From Clostridia bacterium (GTDB lineage Bacteria; Bacillota_A; Clostridia; Christensenellales; Aristaeellaceae): a stretch of 64,000 bases of DNA. Location of the stretch: NCBI GenBank assembly GCA_017530275.1, contig JAFXMP010000097.1, positions 16,022 through 80,021 on the forward strand, in the 5' to 3' direction. Positions within the stretch are counted from its first letter, which is position 1. Each line of letters begins with the position of its first letter. The position numbers and the translations under genes were made by a program. Below are positions 58,309 through 64,000 of this stretch, piece by piece. The notes under the pieces were generated by a model. The model worked only from the letters and a program-made list of their open reading frames with translations. It had not been told where the DNA came from and made no database searches.

Positions 58309-61278
58309 TTACTTCGCCATGGCCTGGGTCAGTTCCCAGCCCCAGTTGATTTCGTTCTGGTGGCTGACGGCGTAGGGGCCGGTCTGTTCCGCCTCGGACA
58401 TGACGCGGGGGAAGTGGAGGCAGATATGGCCTTCCAGATCGTTGTTGGGGGTATGGTCCACCTCGTGGCCATGGCTGTGGATGGAACCGATATACACCTG
58501 TCCGTCGGGGAAGATGACCCACACATACTTGGGCGTCCAGGTGTTCACGCCCACCATCTGGTTAAGAATGGCGGTATCCGCCGCGGTGGGCGTTTCGGAA
58601 TCGGCGTGCTTGCCGAAGGAGAACATGTGCAGGTTAAAGTGCAGGCCGCTGTCAGGATCGTAGATCACCACGTCGGGCATCTTGCGGGCGATGTCGCGGA
58701 TGACGGAAAACCAGTTGGCGTACTGGACCTGGGACGCGGCGGGAGCGGTAAAGCTGGTATTCGAGGAAGTATTATTGGCAGTATTGGTGCTGGGCAGCCC
58801 CGCGATGCCGGAGGCGGGCACGGCGCTGCTGGAGCTTAACCGGTTCAGGGTCATGGTACCCGCGATGCCGTCTGCCGTCAGGCCGTTGTTTCTCTGGAAG
58901 TCCGCCACGGCGTTCACGGTCTTGGGGCCGTAAATACCATCCGCCGCCGACAGATAGCCCAATTGCACCAAGCGCTGCTGCAAAGCTTTCACCGCCGATC
59001 CGGAATCGCCTCGCTGCAGGAGCTTGGCGTTGATGGTGACCACAGTGGTGGCGGCGGCGGAAGGTTTGGGGGTGGCAGTCGGCGTGGGAGTGGCGGTGGC
59101 AGCGGAAACCGCCGTGCCGCTGACATAGAGCTTTTCCAGGGTCTGGCTGCCTGCCACGCCGTCAGCGGTGAGGCCGTTGTTTTTCTGGAACTTCTTCACG
59201 GCCTCGGCGGTGGCGCTGCCATACTCTCCGTCCACCGTGCCGTTATAGTAGCCCAGGGCCTGCAGCCGGGTTTGCAGGGCGGAAACCAGCTCGCCGCGGC
59301 TGCCGGTTTTCAGGGTCTGCTGGGTGGGATAGGCGGTGCCGACCACGATGGGTGTGGGCGATACCGACACCACAGGCGCTGCGGTGAACGCGGGAACGGC
59401 GGAGGCGGCGTACAGGGCCTGCTGGGTAGCCAGCCCGGCCACACCGTCCACCGTGAGGCCGTTCTTCCGCTGGAATTCTTTCACGGCGGCGATCTCATCG
59501 CTGTCGTACACCCCGTCGGCGGTACAGGTATAATAGCCCAGATCCATCAGCCGGTTCTGGAGCCGGGTCACCTCCAGGCCCCTGACGTCGTTTTTCAGGA
59601 CCACCACGTTCTGCGCAGTCAGGGGCGTAGCGGTAGCGGCGGGCGCGGCGGTGATTTCAGGTCCGGGGGTGGCGGTGGCTGCCAGCAGGTTCAGCAGCTG
59701 CAGGGTCTTTTTGCCCGCGATGCCGTCCACGGTCAGGTGATGGGCGCTTTGAAATTTCTTTACCGCGTTCTGGGTGGCGGTATCGTAAACGCCGGTGGGT
59801 TCAGCGGTGTAAAAGCCCAGGGATTTTAAGGTGTTCTGCAAGTCGGTCACCTGCCAGCCCTTATCCCCCGCGCTGAATTCCTCCACCGGGAAATTGGGCA
59901 GGATGCTCACGCTGACTTTTTTACCTTTGGCGTTTAGCGGCTTTCCCTCGAAGATCAGCTTCTGCACCTCGGGGGAAGCGATGCCGTCCTGCCGGATGCC
60001 GTTCTTTTTCTGAAACGCTTTCAGCGCCGCCACGGTGCCGGCTCCGAAGCTCCCGTCCGCATCGCCGGAATAGAAATCCAGTTCCTTCAGCGCTTCCTGG
60101 AGCACGGTCACGTTTTTGCCCGTGCTGCCGTTCTGCAAATAAGCGTAATGCTGTTGGGCTTCGCTGTCAGCAGACAGGGCTGTGCCAGGGGCGTACTGGG
60201 CGGGCACCAAAGCGTAATCCGACACGATGTAGCCTGTATAGGTTTTATATGTAATATGCAGGTAATCCCCTGAAATATCCAGCACTTTGATCTCCGCGCC
60301 TTTGGGCACGGTCGTCAGGCGCTGGGCGGAAGAGGATGCAGCCTTGCGCAGGTTCACGGAGGAGGTGGTATAGGTGGTAAAAGGGAAGATGGCCTCCGCG
60401 TTCACGGGGGGATTGGTGGGGATGGGAGTGGGCGTGGCGGTGGGCTTGGGAGTGGCTGTGGCGTTCGCGCTGATGGCCGTGTCGGCGTACAGCGCCGCTT
60501 GGGTGGCTGCGTCCGCCTTACCGGTCTGGGTGAGGCCGTTCTTTTTCTGGAAATTTTTGATGGCTGTCACTGTGCCGCTGCCCGCGACGCCGTCCACTGT
60601 GCCGGTATAATAACCCAATTCCTTGAGCCTTGTTTGCAGCCGGGTCACCGCGTCGCCCTTGCTGCCGGAAGAAATCGCCACGCCTTCCAGGGGCGACACT
60701 GTTTTTACAGTAGTTGCCGTGCCCTTGCTGTTTTTGGGTTTTCCTTCATACAGCAGGGTTTGCGCCACGGCGTCTGCCGTGCCGGTTTCGGTGAGGCCGT
60801 TAGCCTTCTGGAAGGCGACGACCGCGCTGCGGGTGCCGGACCCGAAGCTGCCGTCCAATGCGCCGGTATAAAAGCCCAGTTCTTTCAGGGCGCTTTGCAG
60901 CGCTTTCACCGCGTCCCCCTGGCTGCCGGAATAGAGCAGGGGATAGGCGGAGGATGCGCCTGAATCGGGCGCGGGGGAAACTGCGGGCAGGTTCACGCCC
61001 CCGTTCACCGCGTTCAGATACTGTTTCAGAGCGTAGCCCTGCACGCCCTCATAAACGGCGATATAATAGCTGCCGCTATCTCCGGTGATCACCACCATGT
61101 CCCCCGACGGGATGGTGCACAGCACCGTGGCGGAATTATTGGGCTGCTGGCGCAGGCGCAGGGCGGACGTGGTATAGGCCATGAAGGGATAGGTTTCTCC
61201 CAGCGCGGGCACGGCCCCCAGCAGCAGCGCGGCGGCAGTCAGCAAAGCGCAGACGCGGCGAAGAAAAACAGTACGCAT
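58309..61278 (-). CDS. Large secreted peptidoglycan-binding repeat protein with unusual C-terminal domain
   Basis: 989 residues from the ATG at 61278 (GGAGGATC upstream). After a signal peptide come an SH3-like region (TYPFMAYTTSALRLRQQPNN), two peptidoglycan_binding_1 units, a second SH3 region, then five more such units (typical element LQSALKELGFYTGALDGSFG), separated by Thr/Ala/Pro linkers. The last 140 residues form a different domain with YVWVIFPDGQVYIGSIHSHG, HEVDHTPNN and GHICLHFPRVMSEAEQTGPY. The His/Cys pattern SHG...GHICLHF is reminiscent of, but not the same as, an L,D-transpeptidase active site. A wall-modifying role is likely. Confidence 0.85.
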   Translation of the reverse strand: MRTVFLRRVCALLTAAALLLGAVPALGETYPFMAYTTSALRLRQQPNNSATVLCTIPSGDMVVITGDSGSYYIAVYEGVQGYALKQYLNAVNGGVNLPAVSPAPDSGASSAYPLLYSGSQGDAVKALQSALKELGFYTGALDGSFGSGTRSAVVAFQKANGLTETGTADAVAQTLLYEGKPKNSKGTATTVKTVSPLEGVAISSGSKGDAVTRLQTRLKELGYYTGTVDGVAGSGTVTAIKNFQKKNGLTQTGKADAATQAALYADTAISANATATPKPTATPTPIPTNPPVNAEAIFPFTTYTTSSVNLRKAASSSAQRLTTVPKGAEIKVLDISGDYLHITYKTYTGYIVSDYALVPAQYAPGTALSADSEAQQHYAYLQNGSTGKNVTVLQEALKELDFYSGDADGSFGAGTVAALKAFQKKNGIRQDGIASPEVQKLIFEGKPLNAKGKKVSVSILPNFPVEEFSAGDKGWQVTDLQNTLKSLGFYTAEPTGVYDTATQNAVKKFQSAHHLTVDGIAGKKTLQLLNLLAATATPGPEITAAPAATATPLTAQNVVVLKNDVRGLEVTRLQNRLMDLGYYTCTADGVYDSDEIAAVKEFQRKNGLTVDGVAGLATQQALYAASAVPAFTAAPVVSVSPTPIVVGTAYPTQQTLKTGSRGELVSALQTRLQALGYYNGTVDGEYGSATAEAVKKFQKNNGLTADGVAGSQTLEKLYVSGTAVSAATATPTPTATPKPSAAATTVVTINAKLLQRGDSGSAVKALQQRLVQLGYLSAADGIYGPKTVNAVADFQRNNGLTADGIAGTMTLNRLSSSSAVPASGIAGLPSTNTANNTSSNTSFTAPAASQVQYANWFSVIRDIARKMPDVVIYDPDSGLHFNLHMFSFGKHADSETPTAADTAILNQMVGVNTWTPKYVWVIFPDGQVYIGSIHSHGHEVDHTPNNDLEGHICLHFPRVMSEAEQTGPYAVSHQNEINWGWELTQAMAK

Positions 61279-61509
61279 GGTCTGATCCTCCGTACAGCGG
61301 CGCGCGAAAAACGCGCCGGAATCCTTTTTGACACAGAAAATGAGATATGATCCCAAGTCTATTTTATTTCAATTTTGTAACAATGTCAAGAATTAAACAA
61401 CAAATATGCAATATATCGGAAACAAATTCGTCCAATTTTTAACAGAAAAACCGCCGGAAAACTCCGGCGGCCTTATTCATAGTAGGAGGGATTACATTTT
61501 AACTAAAGG
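61279..61509. other. Intergenic region between two minus-strand genes
   Basis: The AT-rich stretch 61360-61450 should carry the promoter of the peptidoglycan-binding gene, though no clear -35/-10 pair was picked out. A hairpin ACCGCCGGAAAACTCCGGCGG at about 61450-61472, with a run of A on its left, can serve as terminator of putP on the minus strand. Confidence 0.5.
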
Positions 61510-62964
61510 TCAGATTTCCTCCTTGGACGCCACCCGGTCGAACAGCTTGAGCACTTCCCCGTTGGGTTCTTTGCCCGCCAGAGAAATTGCAACCGCAGCC
61601 ACTAAGCCGCACAGGAAGCCGGGCACGATCTCATACACGCCCGTGGAACTCATGAAAGCCAGCCATGCGATATCCACCACAGCGCCGGTAACGATACCTG
61701 CCACGGCGCCGCCGAAGGTAAGCCTGCGCCAGAACAGGGAGAGCAGTATCACGGGGCCGAAGGCCGCGCCAAACACGCCCCAGGCGTTGGAAACCAGGTT
61801 CATGATGCTGCCGCTGTCGGGGTTGGAGGCGATCAGCAGCGCCACGATGGCAACCGCCAGCACCACCAGCCGCCCGGCCCAGAGCATTTCTTTGTCGCCG
61901 GCCTTGTTTTTGCGAATGACGGGCTTATACACGTCGCTGGCAAAGGCGGAGGCGCTGGAAAGCAGCTGGCTGTCCGCCGTGGACATGGACGCCGCCAGGA
62001 TGGCGGACAGCAGCACGCCGCTGATGACCGGCGGGAACATTTTGCGCACCATCTGAATGAACACCGTGGAGGTGTCTTCGATTTCGCCCAAGTACATGCG
62101 GCCGATCAGACCGGCGATCACGGCGAAGCCCAGGATCAGCACCGTCCAAGTGATGCCGATGGCGGCGCTCTTTTTCATATCTTTATCCGAGCGCACAGCC
62201 ATAAAGCGGATGATGATGTGGGGCATGCCAAAGTAGCCAAGGCCCCAGCCCAAGCCGGACACCACGTCCTGCCAATTGGTGAACAGCTTCCAGTAGCCCG
62301 CGCCCACCTCTTCCATGCCGGACGCGCCCTGGCCGGACTCCACCAGCGCCAGCGCGAAAATGGGGGCGATCAGCAGGGCCGCCAGCATCAGCATGCCCTG
62401 GAAAAAGTCCGTCCAGGACACGGCGGAAAAGCCGCCTAAGAAGGTGTACGAAATGATGATGATGGCTGCTAAATACATGGCCACGTTTGCGTCCACGCCC
62501 ACCACCGTGTTGAACAGCGTGCCGCAGGCCTTGATGCTGCTGGCCGCGTAAATGGTGTAAGCCACCAGGAAAATGATGGCGCAGATCACCTGCACGGCCT
62601 TGCTCTTGGACAGGAAACGGTTGGTCAGGTATTGGGGAATGGTGATAGAATCCTTGGCCGCGATGGAATAGCGGCGAAGCCTTGGCGCTTCCAGCAGCCA
62701 GCTAAGCGCGTAACCGATGGCCAAACCGATGGCGATCCACGTCTGCCCCATGCCCAAGGCGTAAACCGACGCGGGCAGGCCCATCAGCGACCAGGCGCTC
62801 ATATCCGACGCGCCCGCGCTCAGCGCGGACACCCACGGCCCCATTTTCCGGCCGCCAAGGAAGTAGTCCTTTTCGCCGCCGCTGCGCATCCGCAGGAAAA
62901 AATATACGCCGATCCCTAACATAAAAATCAGGTATACGATGAATACTACTAGTTCAATGTTCAT
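61510..62964 (-). CDS. putP: Sodium/proline symporter
   Basis: 484 residues from the ATG at 62964 (MNIELVVFIVYL). It has thirteen predicted membrane segments with the SSS-family marks YFLGGRKMGPWVSALSAGAS DMSAWSLMGLPA (sodium site region), GYALSWLLEAPRLRRYS and ILAASMSTADSQLLSSASAF. It takes up proline with Na+. A palindrome overlapping the likely start of transcription (62985-63007) suggests repression by a dimeric regulator. Confidence 0.92.
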   Translation of the reverse strand: MNIELVVFIVYLIFMLGIGVYFFLRMRSGGEKDYFLGGRKMGPWVSALSAGASDMSAWSLMGLPASVYALGMGQTWIAIGLAIGYALSWLLEAPRLRRYSIAAKDSITIPQYLTNRFLSKSKAVQVICAIIFLVAYTIYAASSIKACGTLFNTVVGVDANVAMYLAAIIIISYTFLGGFSAVSWTDFFQGMLMLAALLIAPIFALALVESGQGASGMEEVGAGYWKLFTNWQDVVSGLGWGLGYFGMPHIIIRFMAVRSDKDMKKSAAIGITWTVLILGFAVIAGLIGRMYLGEIEDTSTVFIQMVRKMFPPVISGVLLSAILAASMSTADSQLLSSASAFASDVYKPVIRKNKAGDKEMLWAGRLVVLAVAIVALLIASNPDSGSIMNLVSNAWGVFGAAFGPVILLSLFWRRLTFGGAVAGIVTGAVVDIAWLAFMSSTGVYEIVPGFLCGLVAAVAISLAGKEPNGEVLKLFDRVASKEEI

Positions 62965-62984
62965 CCTTTTGTCTTCCCTTCGCA

Positions 62985-63038
62985 TAATATGCACAAAATG
63001 CATATTATTCATTATATCGTTTTTCCAGAAGATTACAA
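62985..63038 (-). promoter_or_regulatory. putP promoter with overlapping palindromic operator
   Basis: On the minus strand TTGTAA (63033-63038), a 16-base spacer and TATAAT (63011-63016) form a promoter. Just downstream lies the inverted repeat TAATATGCA-CAAAA-TGCATATTA (62985-63007), a likely operator at the start of the transcript. The divergent sleB-like gene begins about 120 bases to the right and could share the site. Confidence 0.55.
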
Positions 63039-63125
63039 GAGCAGAACAAAAAAGAAACAATCAGCATGAACGATGGGTTATTTTCTCTCTGCGCTGCGCA
63101 CAATAGACCGGGAAAGGGCGTGATT

Positions 63126-63785
63126 ATGATGAAACGGAAACGGGCGGCGCTGGTGCTGGCGCTGTTTTGTCTGATGATGTGGACCGGGGCGGGCCAGGCT
63201 GCGGTAGCCTGGGGCGACCGGGGGGCGGACGTGACGAAGATTCAGCAGCGCCTGCGGCAGTACGGCTATATGGACGCGCCGGCGGATGGCATTTTCGGCC
63301 AGGCAACCTATGAGGCGATTTTGTGGTTCCAGCGGAAAAACGGCCTGAAAGCGGACGGGGTGGTGGGCCCGGCCACGGCGGCGGCTTTGGGCATTACCCT
63401 GTCCGGCGGCAACGCGGCGGCGGTCAGCTCTGCCGACAGCGAAATCTATACCCTGGCCCAGCTGGTGCACGCTGAGGCCCGGGGCGAGCCCTATGTGGGC
63501 AAGGTGGCCGTGGCGGCGGTGGTACTGAACCGGGTGCGCTCCGCTTCCTTTCCCAACACCATCAGCGGGGTGATTTACCAGGCCGGGGCCTTCGACTGCG
63601 TGGCGGACGGTCAAATCAATCTGCCCCCGGATAACGATTCCCTCCGCGCCGCCCGGGACGCTATGAACGGCTGGGACCCCACCGGCGGCTGCGTGTATTA
63701 CTACAACCCCGCCAAATCCACCAGCGCCTGGATCTGGAGCCGGGAGGTCAGATTGAGCATTGGGGCGCACAGCTTTGCGGTTTAG
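63126..63785 (+). CDS. sleB: SleB-like spore cortex-lytic hydrolase
   Basis: 219 residues from ATG 63126 (a longer upstream frame lacks a ribosome site). A signal peptide (about 1-23) is followed by a peptidoglycan_binding_1 unit (VTKIQQRLRQYGYMDAPADG then IFGQATYEAILWFQRKNGL) and the hydrolase_2 domain with LVHAEARGEPYVGKVAVAAV VLNRV, catalytic Glu in HAEARGE, and YYYNPAKSTSAW. It cleaves cortex peptidoglycan at germination in spore formers; related proteins also act in vegetative cells. No ypeB partner follows. Confidence 0.88.
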   Translation: MMKRKRAALVLALFCLMMWTGAGQAAVAWGDRGADVTKIQQRLRQYGYMDAPADGIFGQATYEAILWFQRKNGLKADGVVGPATAAALGITLSGGNAAAVSSADSEIYTLAQLVHAEARGEPYVGKVAVAAVVLNRVRSASFPNTISGVIYQAGAFDCVADGQINLPPDNDSLRAARDAMNGWDPTGGCVYYYNPAKSTSAWIWSREVRLSIGAHSFAV

Positions 63786-63786
63786 A

Positions 63787-64000
63787 ACGCTGGGGCCTCC
63801 GCGGCCCCAGACCCTGCGGCAGGGGATGATCCCCTGCACCCTCACCTGCGGATATTACCTGACACGGAAAGAAAGCAAGCTCCCGCTGTTGCTTGGAAGG
63901 AATGTACAGATTGACAGTCTTGTGCTTCTGGCCCGGCCGCTGAAAGCGGCCAACCCGGATGCAAAGCATCCGGGGAAAGCCGGGAAAATCCCAGGGGGAA
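63787..64000 (+). repeat. Structured dispersed repeat, copy C (cut by window end)
   Basis: TGGGGCC/GGCCCCA hairpin, GCAGGGGA/TCCCCTGC hairpin, then the core from GCTTCTGGCC (63924) with GGCCGCT-GAA-AGCGGCC and CCCGGATGC-AAA-GCATCCGGG before the edge. It directly follows the SleB-like gene. The linker also matches copy A (CTCCCGCTGTTGCTTGGAAG against TTCCCGCTGTTGCTTGGAGG). Confidence 0.85.

Overview
The window reads as a piece of chromosome from an anaerobic, Gram-positive-type member of the Bacillota, most likely class Clostridia from a gut or rumen habitat. Pointers are Lpl/Ytc-type sugar ABC systems, ParAB and MreB, a SleB-like cortex-lytic hydrolase, an NHLM-type bacteriocin exporter, dense strong ribosome binding sites, canonical sigma-A promoters and many GC-rich dispersed palindromes. 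Placement below class is not supportable from this sequence. No rRNA, tRNA, CRISPR array, transposase gene or prophage was seen.

Layout. 1-9848: an AraC-family membrane sensor/regulator (cut by the left edge) and two tandem carbohydrate ABC import sets (two permeases plus one binding protein each), with no ATPase gene. 7.65-8.31 kb holds the first copy of a long structured repeat. 10.1-10.9 kb is a gene graveyard behind an NHLM-type exporter (10894-15805, minus strand). 16.1-24.7 kb is one operon behind a consensus promoter: a Wzz/BY-kinase fusion, a 1950-residue secreted protein built of 32-residue repeats, and a divergent LCP-like protein. 24.9-32.2 kb is a RiPP-like locus: S26-type peptidase, PqqD-like protein, radical SAM/SPASM enzyme, Cys/Asn-rich candidate precursor, HprK-like kinase, a second double-glycine candidate precursor, membrane thioredoxin, ABC exporter, phosphoesterase, and an ECF sigma factor with a small partner.

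32.3-48.7 kb is mostly household and accessory genes: alpha-galactosidase with two broken neighbours, uridine kinase, a serine hydrolase, ParB/ParA, a glycosyltransferase, MreB, a two-component pair that has lost both phosphorylation residues, a VTC-domain protein with DUF4956, Nudix, DegV, MATE and an SH3-repeat protein. 48.7-64 kb has a low-molecular-weight phosphatase, a class-A-like serine hydrolase between two palindromic repeats, MgtE with a leader ORF, a LacI-sensor/GGDEF protein, a YcaQ-like glycosylase, exonuclease III, a VanY-like peptidase, a HAD phosphatase, a large peptidoglycan-binding protein, PutP and SleB.

The strongest unexplained signals are: (i) a roughly 400-nt element present three times whose hairpins keep their pairing while the bases change; (ii) the RiPP-like locus with two different candidate precursors and a kinase; (iii) the roughly 60-unit 32-residue repeat protein; (iv) the pseudo-two-component pair; and (v) four copies of a roughly 110-bp palindromic element, one between parA and parB and two flanking a hydrolase gene. 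All functions are inferred from motifs read by eye; no database search was run.
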